A stretch of DNA of 43,172 bases, taken from NCBI RefSeq assembly GCF_000682715.1, contig NZ_AWFH01000013.1, forward strand, positions 1-43,172, given 5' to 3'. The position numbers and the translations under genes are program-made. The notes beneath the pieces are model-generated. The model was not told the DNA's origin. It saw only the letters and a program-made list of their open reading frames with translations, and did not search any database. Source of the DNA: Hyphomonas atlantica corrig. Its GTDB lineage: Bacteria; Pseudomonadota; Alphaproteobacteria; Caulobacterales; Hyphomonadaceae. This document shows, in pieces, positions 8,407 through 17,373 of the stretch (its first letter is position 1; every line of letters begins with the position of its first letter).

Positions 8407-9830
8407 TGGGTGTTGAGAGCGGCATCACCGAGCTTGAGCGGGTTTTCGCCCTGCAGCGCAGCCTCACGCGTCAGCAGGTGTCGCGCAGTTATGAGGCGCG
8501 CATGGACCTGCTCGCCCGGCTCGGCAAGATGTTCGAGACGCATGAAGACGAACTGATCGACGCCGTCGCTGCCGATTTCGGTATGCGCAGCCGGTATGAA
8601 ACCATACTGACGGACATCATGTTGGTCCTGTCGGACGTAAAATTCGCGCGGCGCCATTTGAAACAATGGATGAAGCCGCGCAGTGTCAAAACCGACACGT
8701 TTGGATTGCCGGGATCTTCGCGCCTAATTCCGCAACCCCTTGGGGTCGTCGGCATTCTCGGAACCTGGAACTATCCCTATGGCACAGTGTTCGCCGGTGC
8801 GGCGGGTGCGTTGGCGGCTGGCAACCGGATTATTGCCAAGCCGAGTGAAATTTCGGCTCATTCAGCTGAAATTTCGCAGAGTCTTGTTCGCAAGTATTTT
8901 TCAGAAGAAGAGATGGCAGTGGTAACCGGCGGCCCGGATGTCGCGCAGCAGATGACGTCTCTTCCATTCGATCATATTCTCTTCACCGGTTCGCCCAATA
9001 CAGGTAAAAAAGTCGCCCAGTCGGCCGCAGCCAATTTGACACCAGTGACGCTTGAGCTTGGCGGCAAGTGCCCCATTATCATTGATAAAAGTGCTCATTT
9101 TCCAGAAGTCGCGCAGAGCCTTGTTTTCGGCAAGCTCCTCAACGCAGGACAAACGTGCATCGGTGTCGACTACGCATTCGTTCCAGAAGGGAGCGTAGAA
9201 GACTTTGTGTCAGCGCTCGCCAGGCAGGTGCACAAGTGTTTTGGCGAGATCGAAGCCAATCAGGACTATACAAGCATTATAAATCACCGGCAGTTTGACC
9301 GTTTGCGGGGACTGGTTGATGACGCCCGCGCAAAAGGTGCCGGAGTGACCAATCTCGCAGGCAGTGGTGATGGCATGTTCGAGGCTGCTCATCGAATAGC
9401 CCCGCTGGTTGTGACCAATGTTGCAAGCGATATGGGGCTGATGCAGGAAGAGATTTTCGGGCCGATTCTGCCGATCCTGACCTATCGTACGGAAGACGAA
9501 GTAATCGAGTACATCAATGCTGGCGAGCGGCCACTGGCACTTTACTATTTCGGTAAAGATAGTGCAGGTCGACGAAAAATCCTTGGCGAAACTCATGCTG
9601 GCGGCGTGACCCTGAACGGCACGGTGATGCACGTCTTCCAGCGCCGTCTTCCATTTGGCGGCATCGGGCAAAGCGGGATCGGATCCTATTTGGGGCCGGG
9701 AAGTTTCGAGCGGTTCAGTCATTTGAAGCCGGTGTTCTCACAATCGAAGATCAGTGTGCTTAGCCAATTGCTGCCTCCCTATTCTTCGAAGACGGGCCGG
9801 TTGCTGAATCTATTTAGAAAGCTGCTCTAA
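8406..9830 (+). CDS. Aldehyde dehydrogenase (coniferyl-aldehyde dehydrogenase-like, class 3)
   Basis: NAD(P)-dependent oxidation of an aldehyde to the acid. The ATG shares a base with the stop of the preceding dehydrogenase, indicating translational coupling; the in-frame ATG at 8325 would overlap it by 80 bases and is less likely. In the 474-aa product, WNYP (oxyanion Asn122) and FTGSPNTGK (193-201) lead to Glu217 in LELGGK and the nucleophile Cys251 in AGQTCIG. The C-terminal hydrophobic helix (about residues 450-474) is typical of class 3/fatty-aldehyde and coniferyl-aldehyde enzymes, which are often membrane-associated. In this context it would oxidise the aldehyde made by the PQQ dehydrogenase. 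Confidence 0.9.
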   Translation: MGVESGITELERVFALQRSLTRQQVSRSYEARMDLLARLGKMFETHEDELIDAVAADFGMRSRYETILTDIMLVLSDVKFARRHLKQWMKPRSVKTDTFGLPGSSRLIPQPLGVVGILGTWNYPYGTVFAGAAGALAAGNRIIAKPSEISAHSAEISQSLVRKYFSEEEMAVVTGGPDVAQQMTSLPFDHILFTGSPNTGKKVAQSAAANLTPVTLELGGKCPIIIDKSAHFPEVAQSLVFGKLLNAGQTCIGVDYAFVPEGSVEDFVSALARQVHKCFGEIEANQDYTSIINHRQFDRLRGLVDDARAKGAGVTNLAGSGDGMFEAAHRIAPLVVTNVASDMGLMQEEIFGPILPILTYRTEDEVIEYINAGERPLALYYFGKDSAGRRKILGETHAGGVTLNGTVMHVFQRRLPFGGIGQSGIGSYLGPGSFERFSHLKPVFSQSKISVLSQLLPPYSSKTGRLLNLFRKLL

Positions 9831-9887
9831 ATCGATCCTGTACGCGGCAATCTTAGGGTGGTGTAGACAAAAGGGAGGACAGTCTCT

Positions 9888-11558
9888 GTGTTCGGAATTT
9901 TCTCAAAAAAGCGCAATGACCGTGAACTGGTGCCTGTTGACGTCGCTCCAAGTTCTGCTGCAGCATTGGTTTCGACAGAAGGCGGGCGACTAAATTACAG
10001 CCGTATCATGCAAGGGCTCGCGGAATCCTTCGGGGATCGTGAGGCGATTGTGAATCTTGAGCGTGGCCGCCGGCTGAGTTTTCGTGACTATCACATCATA
10101 ACCAATCAGATTGCACATATTCTCAATGGAAACCTGAATCTCGGCGCGGGCGACCGATATGTCTGTATGCTGCAAAATGACAATCTCTCCCTGTTCCATT
10201 GGGGGTCAGCTGCAAAAGCTTATGCAACATGTTGTCATGCCAACTACCTCGACAGCCTGGAAACGCATCTCGGCCAGATCGACATCGTCAAGCCCAAAGT
10301 CGCGTTCATCGAGAATGACCTCCTGGCCTCCCATGCTGGCCCGCTTACCGAACGCGGCATTCAGATTGTTGTGATGGATGCTCTGGTCAAGCCATATTCA
10401 GGCGTGTTGGCCCTTCCCGATCTTTTGGCGAACGCGTCGACAGAGAACACAGATATTGAAATCGATGATCGAACGCACGTCGTGCTCATGCGCTTTACAG
10501 GAGGCACGACTGGTGACAGCAAGTGCGCGAAGTATTCAATCGACAACATTCTGGGGTGCCGCGATAGTTTCCTGACACTTCCAGACCCGGATTTCTTCGA
10601 TGGCTGCCGCATGCTGCATATAGCTCCCATTAGCCATGGCAGCGGTATGATGCTTTTGCCGGTTCTGTTCAGCGGTGGTTGCACGGTCACAATGAACGCG
10701 CCCAGTCTGGAGAACTGGTGCCGCTATATCCAGCAAGAAAAGATTTCCCACGCCTTCATCGTACCGACTCTGGCGTACCGCCTTTTGGAAATGCCCGAAG
10801 CCCGAGAATATGACCTGTCCTCATTGCGCACGGTGTTGTATGGCGCGGCCCCCATGAGCCCGGCCAAGGCTAAGCTCCTGGTTGAGCGGTTCGGTTCAAT
10901 ATTCACACAAGTGTACGGCTCCACGGAACACCTGGCGGCAACCCTCTGCCTGAGCAAGAAAGATCATATCGTAGACTCCGAGACTGAAGGCCGACTCGCG
11001 TCCGCGGGTCGACGCTCAACCGGGATCGAACTGTCGGTTTGCGATGATGATGGCAATCCAGTTCCTGTAGGCGAACTCGGCGAGTTCTATTTGCGATCGC
11101 GCTCAACCTGTCTTGGCTATGAAGGCAATCCAGAGAAGACGAAGGAGGAATTCGTCAACGGATACTGGAAGTCAGGGGATATCGGATATACGGACGAAAA
11201 CGGATATTGCTACCTGGTTGATCGGAAGAAGGACATGATCATCACGGGTGGTTTTAATGTCTATGCGACTGAAGTTGAGGCCGCAGTCAACTCCCATCCT
11301 GGCGTTTTGATGTCGGCGGTTGTCGGTGTTCCCCACGAAGAATGGGGCGAGGCTGTACATGCGGAAGTCATCCTTAATGACTCTGTTGAGGTGGCCGAAT
11401 CTGACCTGATCGCCTATGTAAAAGAGCAGATCGGATCTTTCAAAACACCAAAATCCGTGTTGTTCGTGGAAGAACTGCCTCTGAGCGTCGTTGGTAAGGT
11501 GTTGCGAAAGGATGTACGTAAGAAATACTGGGGCGGCCAGGTCCGCAGTATTGGTTGA
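9888..11558 (+). CDS. Acyl-CoA synthetase (AMP-binding, FadD-like)
   Basis: Activates a carboxylic acid to its CoA thioester with ATP. The GTG start at 9888 has GGGAGG 9 bases upstream. The 556-aa protein has the P-loop TGGTTGDSKCAK (about 203-214) with an unusual DSKCAK in place of the common xPKG, the YGSTEH adenylation motif near 343, the GDIGY/RKKDMIITGGFNVY hinge near 430-460, and the C-terminal lysine region LSVVGKVLRKDV near 535. These are features of medium/long-chain and aryl/branched acyl-CoA ligases. It sits between the aldehyde dehydrogenase and the AraC regulator and would feed the acid into the racemase and beta-oxidation enzymes. Substrate class is not determinable. Confidence 0.9.
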   Translation: MFGIFSKKRNDRELVPVDVAPSSAAALVSTEGGRLNYSRIMQGLAESFGDREAIVNLERGRRLSFRDYHIITNQIAHILNGNLNLGAGDRYVCMLQNDNLSLFHWGSAAKAYATCCHANYLDSLETHLGQIDIVKPKVAFIENDLLASHAGPLTERGIQIVVMDALVKPYSGVLALPDLLANASTENTDIEIDDRTHVVLMRFTGGTTGDSKCAKYSIDNILGCRDSFLTLPDPDFFDGCRMLHIAPISHGSGMMLLPVLFSGGCTVTMNAPSLENWCRYIQQEKISHAFIVPTLAYRLLEMPEAREYDLSSLRTVLYGAAPMSPAKAKLLVERFGSIFTQVYGSTEHLAATLCLSKKDHIVDSETEGRLASAGRRSTGIELSVCDDDGNPVPVGELGEFYLRSRSTCLGYEGNPEKTKEEFVNGYWKSGDIGYTDENGYCYLVDRKKDMIITGGFNVYATEVEAAVNSHPGVLMSAVVGVPHEEWGEAVHAEVILNDSVEVAESDLIAYVKEQIGSFKTPKSVLFVEELPLSVVGKVLRKDVRKKYWGGQVRSIG

Positions 11559-11647
11559 AGCGTGTACAATCCTGTTCAGAAATTGGACAAACCGTCATGA
11601 ACCGATAAAGCTCGTCATCGAAGACGGTCGTACAGGACAATCGATAT

Positions 11648-12709
11648 TTGAACAACACATCATCAGGTAAGGCGCAACCAGAATTGAGTGAGACGCGGTC
11701 AGTCATTGCATCCTGGCTCATACAGATTGTGGCCATATTGGACGAATTTGACTTTTCCATTGATGTGCCAGATCTACTCCGGCGTGCGGAAGTTGATCCT
11801 GATATTCTCCAGGACCCGAATGCCAGGGTGCGGTCTAGACGATTCAGTCGCTTCATTGAGCTCATCGTAGAGGCGACAGGTGATGAGACGATCGGGCTGA
11901 AGCTGGCCGAGCGAAATACGCCCGGCTCAATGCATGCGCTTGGGTATTCATTGTTCTCAAGCCGAACGCTGGAAACATTCTTCCACCGGTTTGATCGTTT
12001 TTTCAGGCTAATTTCTCATTCTGCTGAGACAAGGTCTGAAATCAGGAAGGGGTGCCTCATTCATTCCATTGAACTCAAGGAAGACGTGCCGCCGGTCCGC
12101 CAGGATGTTTTTTTGGCGACGGTGCTTCGCTTCGTCAGAATGGTTTACCGAGCGGACTATTCTCCTGTTTTGGTAAGAATGCGTCGTCCGAAACCTGGTA
12201 AGGTCGCGATGGATGAATTTGATGCCTTTTTCTGTTGTCCGATCGAATATGGTCACGACAGTCTAGAGCTGCATGTGGCCGAGAAGGACTATACGCGCGT
12301 GCTGCGCGGCGCGAATTCCGACATTGTTCGAAGGAATGACCAGATTGCGATGGAATACATTGCCCGGTTCGATGAACAACAAATTATTCCGCGGATCCGG
12401 GCGGCGATTGTCGAAATGCTACCGGATGGAGCTGTCTCCCTGGAGTCGGTTTCAAGAGAGCTAAATACAAGTAACCGAAGTCTTCAGCGCCAATTACAGG
12501 ATGAGGGCACAACCTTCAACACCGTGCTCGACGATGTTCGCCAGCATCTCGCTATCGGCTATTTGCGGACAGGTCGTCGGTCCATCAAGGAGATATCGTA
12601 TCTGTTGGGATACAAGGACCCCAGCAATTTCTCCCGTGCGTTTCGCCGGTTAACGGGGCAGTCCCCGCAGGAATTCCTCGAGAATGAGCGCCAGCTGGAC
12701 GACAGCTGA
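11648..12709 (+). CDS. AraC-family transcriptional regulator
   Basis: Likely regulator of the island. The N-terminal domain (about residues 25-205) resembles the arabinose-binding-like PF12625 domain of OruR/ArgR-type AraC proteins. The C-terminal tandem helix-turn-helix (about 250-345) shows SNRSLQRQLQDEGTTF and IKEISYLLGYKDPSNFSRAFRR followed by TGQSPQEF, the AraC signature. The start is TTG with an AGGA about 10 bases upstream; no nearby ATG gives the full domain. It lies on the same strand as the enzymes, between the CoA ligase and the hydratase. No operator was identified by eye. Activation by the substrate or its CoA ester is an inference from the family. Confidence 0.88.
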   Translation: MNNTSSGKAQPELSETRSVIASWLIQIVAILDEFDFSIDVPDLLRRAEVDPDILQDPNARVRSRRFSRFIELIVEATGDETIGLKLAERNTPGSMHALGYSLFSSRTLETFFHRFDRFFRLISHSAETRSEIRKGCLIHSIELKEDVPPVRQDVFLATVLRFVRMVYRADYSPVLVRMRRPKPGKVAMDEFDAFFCCPIEYGHDSLELHVAEKDYTRVLRGANSDIVRRNDQIAMEYIARFDEQQIIPRIRAAIVEMLPDGAVSLESVSRELNTSNRSLQRQLQDEGTTFNTVLDDVRQHLAIGYLRTGRRSIKEISYLLGYKDPSNFSRAFRRLTGQSPQEFLENERQLDDS

Positions 12710-12857
12710 CATCGCTAGAGCTCTGCATTGCCTTGGGCGGCTCGACTGACGACGCTTTGGCGCACGGTGACATGCGTCTGATGTTCAATAAGTTTTCTGG
12801 CCCGATAAAGTGAAGCCTCATCTGGAACGGGCCAAGTTTTGGAGCGAACGCGGCCCA

Positions 12858-13664
12858 ATGCTTGGAATTGGACAATTGTCGTTTGAAACCCTGAAATTTG
12901 AGGCGGAAGATTCGTGTGCACGAATTACCCTGACGCGTCCGGGCAGCATGAATGCACTGTCCGCTCTAATGGTGAATGAACTTGCGCAATGTGTGAAAGA
13001 TGTTGCCGAGCGCGATGAGATTCGAGTGCTGACTATCACTGGGAGCGGGCGCGCCTTTTGCTGCGGTGCTGACCTGAAGGGCGTTTTGGGGGAAGTTCAG
13101 GCTGGTGACAATACCGGGTTTCTTGGCTTCCTTCGCGACATTCAGAACGTGTTTTTGGCTATTCGTGCTTTGCCGAAGCCGACAATTGCAGCGCTCAATG
13201 GATTGACTTTGGCCGGCGGACTGGAGCTAGCCATGACCTGCGATGTCGTGATGGCGGCGCGCAGTGCGCGGCTGGGCGACGCCCATTCCAATTTTGGTGT
13301 TCTGCCGGGCGGCGGGGGATCTCTCTTGCCGAGGTATGTTGGCGAAAAGAAAGCGAATTATCTCCTATTCTCCGGCGATCATTGGTCGGCGGAAGCGTTT
13401 CGTGAAGCCGGATTTGTAAGCCAAGTTGTTGAGGATGACGACTTGTCATCGGCTGCAGAGGCGCTTGCTGCAAAGCTGGCGGAGAAAAGCCCGCTTGTAC
13501 TTCAGCGTATGAAGGAGATGGTTGCCGGAAGCGCACACTTGTCCGCGCGCGAAGCCATCGCGTTGGAAATGCGCCATCTCGAAGCGCATGCAAAATCCGC
13601 TGACTTCCTCGAAGGGCTTTCAGCCTTCAGTGAGAAACGAACACCGAAATATTCAGGCCAGTAG
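12858..13664 (+). CDS. Enoyl-CoA hydratase/isomerase (crotonase family)
   Basis: Adds water to an enoyl-CoA in beta-oxidation. The oxyanion-hole segments are visible: CCGADLKG, then NGLTLAGGLELAMTCD with the first catalytic-type Glu in GGLEL. The region where the second catalytic Glu of classic crotonases lies reads DAHSNFGVLPGGGGSLLP, with no glutamate at the expected place, so isomerase or another crotonase activity cannot be excluded. ATG 12858 gives 268 aa, the usual length. The longer GTG 12810 (284 aa) lacks a clear ribosome site but is possible. It follows the AraC gene by about 150 bases and precedes the thiolase by 27. Confidence 0.83.
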   Translation: MLGIGQLSFETLKFEAEDSCARITLTRPGSMNALSALMVNELAQCVKDVAERDEIRVLTITGSGRAFCCGADLKGVLGEVQAGDNTGFLGFLRDIQNVFLAIRALPKPTIAALNGLTLAGGLELAMTCDVVMAARSARLGDAHSNFGVLPGGGGSLLPRYVGEKKANYLLFSGDHWSAEAFREAGFVSQVVEDDDLSSAAEALAAKLAEKSPLVLQRMKEMVAGSAHLSAREAIALEMRHLEAHAKSADFLEGLSAFSEKRTPKYSGQ

Positions 13665-13691
13665 CGGCCATCTGTAGATGGGGAGAGAGTC

Positions 13692-14948
13692 TTGTCGGAT
13701 AGTAAGATTTATATTGTAGGCGTCGGCATGACGCATTTCGGGCGGCATCTGGAAACAAGTATTTCTGAATTGCTGGACACCGCCATTTTGCGTGCGGCGG
13801 ATGATGCAGGCTGCACCAAGGCCGCCGTGGAGGCAGTTTACCATTCCAGTGCGACCCAAGGTTTCTTGCAGGGACAAACCTTTGTTCCTGGCCAGGTTGC
13901 GCTCAGCAAGATCGGGCTGACAGGTATTCCCGCATTCAATATTGAAAACGCCTGTGCGTCCAGTTCATCCTCCTTTCACCTTGCTGTTCAGGCGCTTAAG
14001 GCTGGTATGCAGGACGTTGTCCTGGCGGCGGGTGTCGAGAAAATGAACGTGCCTGACAAGGCGAGGATGTTCGCTGTGTTCGATGGCGGTTGGGATGTTG
14101 AGACACCTGAGGAGAATGCCAAAAGGCTTCTCCAGTTGGGTGAAGGTGTTGCCGAACCGGAGGGATCGGAATCTGAACGCCCTTATAGCGTATTCATGAA
14201 AATCTACGCAGCGTTCGGCCGGAACCATATGAAGCGCTATGGCACGACTCAGCGCCAGATTGCTGCGATAGCCGCGAAAAATCATCAGCATTCAGAGCAC
14301 AATGAGTATTCGCAATACCGTCAGCCTTACACGATTGATGAAATTCTTTCAGCACCTCCCATCACTTACCCTTTGACGCTGCCAATGTGCTCACCGATCT
14401 CGGATGGTGCTGCAGCGGTCATCCTTTGCAATGAGGAAGGCTTGAGGAAGATTGGTGCCACTACGTCACGAGCCGTCCAGGTTATGGCCAGCGCCGTTGC
14501 AAGTGGAAACCCCGCGCGCAGCGCCGATGCACCGGAACGCCATGTTGCGCGAATTGCCGCTGAGAGGGCGTATGAAATGGCCTGCCTTTCACCAGAAGAC
14601 ATGGACGTTGCCGAGGTGCACGATGCAACCGCGATTGGTGAGTTGATGCACGCCGAGAACTTGATGTTAGTTCCGATCGGTGAAGCAGGCCCGGCAGCGG
14701 AACGCGGGGACTTCACGATTGGCGGCTCAATCCCGATCAATCCGTCTGGCGGGCTGGAGTCCAAAGGCCACCCCATCGGCGCAACCGGGCTGGGGCAAAT
14801 TCATGAGCTTGTCACCCAATTACGCGGCGAAGCTGGAAAGCGCCAGGTTGATGGTGCCCGACACGCTATCCACGAAAACAGCGGCGGCCTAATTGGCATT
14901 GAGGAGGGTGTTGCTGTGGTCAACATTTTCAAGAGGGCAAATGCATGA
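13692..14948 (+). CDS. Thiolase, SCPx/lipid-transfer-protein type
   Basis: Beta-ketoacyl-CoA thiolase of the non-classical SCP-x branch, which often handles branched or bulky chains. The TTG start at 13692 has GGGGAGAG just upstream. The nucleophile Cys is in ENACASSSSS (about residue 97), the HDATAIGEL histidine segment lies near 316, and GGLESKGHPIGATG (about 355-368) carries the second histidine. SCPx thiolases commonly pair with a DUF35 OB-fold partner; none lies in this island. The stop overlaps the start of the acyl-CoA dehydrogenase (ATGA), so the two are probably co-translated. It may instead act as a retro-aldolase-like side-chain lyase, as some relatives do. Confidence 0.85.
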   Translation: MSDSKIYIVGVGMTHFGRHLETSISELLDTAILRAADDAGCTKAAVEAVYHSSATQGFLQGQTFVPGQVALSKIGLTGIPAFNIENACASSSSSFHLAVQALKAGMQDVVLAAGVEKMNVPDKARMFAVFDGGWDVETPEENAKRLLQLGEGVAEPEGSESERPYSVFMKIYAAFGRNHMKRYGTTQRQIAAIAAKNHQHSEHNEYSQYRQPYTIDEILSAPPITYPLTLPMCSPISDGAAAVILCNEEGLRKIGATTSRAVQVMASAVASGNPARSADAPERHVARIAAERAYEMACLSPEDMDVAEVHDATAIGELMHAENLMLVPIGEAGPAAERGDFTIGGSIPINPSGGLESKGHPIGATGLGQIHELVTQLRGEAGKRQVDGARHAIHENSGGLIGIEEGVAVVNIFKRANA

Positions 14949-16102
14949 TTGGGGGATTAGATATTTTCTTTGACAAGGCTGAGCTCGCCGCAATCGAAAG
15001 CCTGCGTCGCTATCTTGATGAGCAGCTGGAGCCGGAACTGGCTGCGCATGGGGAAGACTTCGTTCCAAAGGACAAAATGCAAAGCTGGACGCAAAAGCTG
15101 GCAGAATTTGGTCTCGTCAACGCCCCACAGCCGGAATCTGCCGGCGGGCTGGGGTTGTCCTGGAAGCTGCACGTTCAACTAATTGAAGAGCTTGCCTATA
15201 GTTCGGGAGACTTGGCGATAGCCGCACTTGTTAATGGCAGCGCAGCGTCGATGCTGGTCAAACTCGCGCCGGAGCACATCAAGACACGTTACCTGCCTAG
15301 ATTGTTGGCGGGGGAACTTTTTGCGTCTGTCGGCATTTCCGAGCCGGATGTCGGTTCGGATGTCGCGGCGGCGAAAACCAGGGCTGTGCGAGATGGTGAC
15401 CATTGGGTGATTTCTGGTGAGAAAACATGGATCACCAATGGTGAGTACTCAGATTTTTTCATCTGCACCTGCCGAACTGGCGAGAACGAACTGACCCATA
15501 TCCTGCTCGATCGCAATGAGCATCCTTATGAAGTCCGCGGTATTCCAAAGATCGCGCTCAATCGACAATCAACATCACAGGTTTTTCTCGATGATGTGCG
15601 CGTTCCGGTCGAGAATACTATCGGTGAAATAGGCTCGGGTCTGAAGAACACGCTCACCCTGTTCGAACGCGCGCGAGTTCACGTCGGGTCGTGGGGCTAT
15701 GGCATGGCGCGGCGCGCGCTTGATGAGTCAATAAAATATGCAATCGACCGTTCGCAGCATGGCAAACCAATTGCCGGCCACCAGCTCATTGCAGAAAAGT
15801 TAGCTGTAATGGCCACAGAGATCGATGCAGCGCGCCTGTTGTCTTTGCGCGCAGCGGGCATGATTGACGCCGGACAGCGCTGCGACAAGGAGTGCGCAAT
15901 GGCAAAATGGTACGGTACCGAAATCGCTGTCAGTGCAACGCGCCAGGCAGTACAGATTCACGGCGGTAATGGCGTCACGAAGGAGTTCATTGTCGAGCGC
16001 CTCGCCCGCGAAGCGATGATCGCACCCATTCCGGATGGAACGACTGAGATCCAGAAACTCCTTATCGGGCGGAGCCTGACGGGCGTCTCGGCGTTCAGGT
16101 GA
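14945..16102 (+). CDS. Acyl-CoA dehydrogenase
   Basis: FAD-dependent alpha,beta-dehydrogenation of an acyl-CoA. In 385 aa the order is normal: an N-terminal helical domain, the FAD-contacting SVGISEPDVGSD and VISGEKTWITNG near 125-165, and a C-terminal helical domain with QIHGGNGVTKEF and REAMIAPIPDGTTEIQ. In short- and medium-chain enzymes the catalytic base is the glutamate of a YEGT-like motif; here that position reads Pro-Asp-Gly-Thr (Asp364). The change is conservative and may define a subfamily, but activity cannot be taken for granted. It is ATGA-coupled to the thiolase and 6 bases upstream of the racemase gene. Confidence 0.9.
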   Translation: MIGGLDIFFDKAELAAIESLRRYLDEQLEPELAAHGEDFVPKDKMQSWTQKLAEFGLVNAPQPESAGGLGLSWKLHVQLIEELAYSSGDLAIAALVNGSAASMLVKLAPEHIKTRYLPRLLAGELFASVGISEPDVGSDVAAAKTRAVRDGDHWVISGEKTWITNGEYSDFFICTCRTGENELTHILLDRNEHPYEVRGIPKIALNRQSTSQVFLDDVRVPVENTIGEIGSGLKNTLTLFERARVHVGSWGYGMARRALDESIKYAIDRSQHGKPIAGHQLIAEKLAVMATEIDAARLLSLRAAGMIDAGQRCDKECAMAKWYGTEIAVSATRQAVQIHGGNGVTKEFIVERLAREAMIAPIPDGTTEIQKLLIGRSLTGVSAFR

Positions 16103-16108
16103 CGTCCC

Positions 16109-17215
16109 GTGTCTAAAGGGCCTCTGCAGGGCATTCGGATTGTCGAAATCGAGGGCATTGGGCCGGCGCCCTTTTGTGGCATGCATCTGGCCGATCTGGG
16201 CGCGGATGTCGTTCTCATAGAGCGAAAGACCAAGGGCTCCGATCCGGGATCGACTTTGCCTGTCGGCATTCTGAAAAGAGGCAAGCGCTCGATCGCTCTG
16301 GACCTGAAAGACTCTGAAGACCGCGCGGTCGCGCTGGATCTGATTGCGACGGCGGACGCCCTGATCGAGGGCATGCGGCCGGGAGTGATGGAACGCCTGG
16401 GCCTTGGTCCGGAAGTTTGTCTGGGGCGGAACCCACAGCTTGTCTTTGGTCGCATGACGGGCTGGGGGCAGGCGGGACCGCTCGCCCAGGCGGCTGGACA
16501 TGATATCAATTATGTATCCGTCAGTTCAGCTGCCTGGTTTGCAAGCCCAACTGGAACGCGATCACTGCCGCCACCAGGCTTGGTCGGGGACATTGGCGGC
16601 GGTGCGAACTATCTGACGATTGGCATTCTCGCGGGCATTCTAAAGGCCAGAGCCACCGGTGAGGGCGATGTGATTGATGCAGCGATTGTCGATGGGTCGG
16701 CGCATATGATGAACCTCATCTTCGATTTGCTGCCCAGCGGCATGATGCAAGCCGAGCGCGGGCGCGGCTTTCTGGATGATTCCCCTTGGTACAGTTCCTA
16801 TCGCTGTGCAGACGGGCGTGACATCACGCTTGGCGCGCTAGAACCGAAATTTTACGCAGAACTTCTACAGCGCCTCGGTCTTACAGGCGATCCCGACTTC
16901 GAAGACCAGTATGATCGTGATAGCTGGTCGAAGCAGTCAGAGAAGTTTCGTGCTCTTTTCGCAACCGAACCATCTGCATACTGGCAAGACTTACTAGAGG
17001 GGACCGATGCATGCTTTGGCCTTGTGGAAAGTCCGATCAGTGCACCTTTGCACCCTCATAATCTGGCGCGCGGAATCTTTGAAAACAGCCAGGGTTATGT
17101 TCAGGCTGTTCCGGCCCCGCGTTTCCAATCGAACGTGCAGGCAATCCCCGGTCCAGCACCTGAGCATGGTCAGCACCAGCAAGAGCTGCTCAAGGAGTTG
17201 AAAACCCGCAACTAG
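16109..17215 (+). CDS. CaiB/BaiF CoA-transferase family, alpha-methylacyl-CoA racemase-like
   Basis: Family III CoA-transferase fold, 368 aa from GTG 16109. The sequence resembles alpha-methylacyl-CoA racemase (AMACR): GRMTGWGQ near 114-121, His131-Asp132 in GHDINY, and Asp161 in VGDIGGG. The His/Asp spacing of 30 equals that of the catalytic pair I recall for the Mycobacterium racemase (His126/Asp156). AMACR inverts the 2-methyl stereocentre so that only the (S)-acyl-CoA enters beta-oxidation. This makes the racemase the strongest clue that the substrate is methyl-branched. A true CoA-transferase role remains possible, although the aspartate-plus-histidine pattern favours racemase. Confidence 0.87.
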   Translation: MSKGPLQGIRIVEIEGIGPAPFCGMHLADLGADVVLIERKTKGSDPGSTLPVGILKRGKRSIALDLKDSEDRAVALDLIATADALIEGMRPGVMERLGLGPEVCLGRNPQLVFGRMTGWGQAGPLAQAAGHDINYVSVSSAAWFASPTGTRSLPPPGLVGDIGGGANYLTIGILAGILKARATGEGDVIDAAIVDGSAHMMNLIFDLLPSGMMQAERGRGFLDDSPWYSSYRCADGRDITLGALEPKFYAELLQRLGLTGDPDFEDQYDRDSWSKQSEKFRALFATEPSAYWQDLLEGTDACFGLVESPISAPLHPHNLARGIFENSQGYVQAVPAPRFQSNVQAIPGPAPEHGQHQQELLKELKTRN

Positions 17216-17373
17216 ATCCGTTGCAAGTAGGTGTCCCAGGCTTTGTCGCTGGCACAAAATGACGGAACATTGGCGTTGCGCGGGGCTTGAGAAACTTCGC
17301 CGTTCCAGTGCAATCTTGCTTGGTATGAGAAAAAATCCAGAACCTCATCCACTGGGGTGTCCGGGAGGACAAA

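Noticed and set aside
5078..13664. Assignment as a polyethylene-glycol degradation operon
   Set aside because: Receptor, aldehyde dehydrogenase, ligase and AraC match the scheme, but the FAD-type PEG dehydrogenase and permease are absent and beta-oxidation genes are present. Kept only as an alternative.
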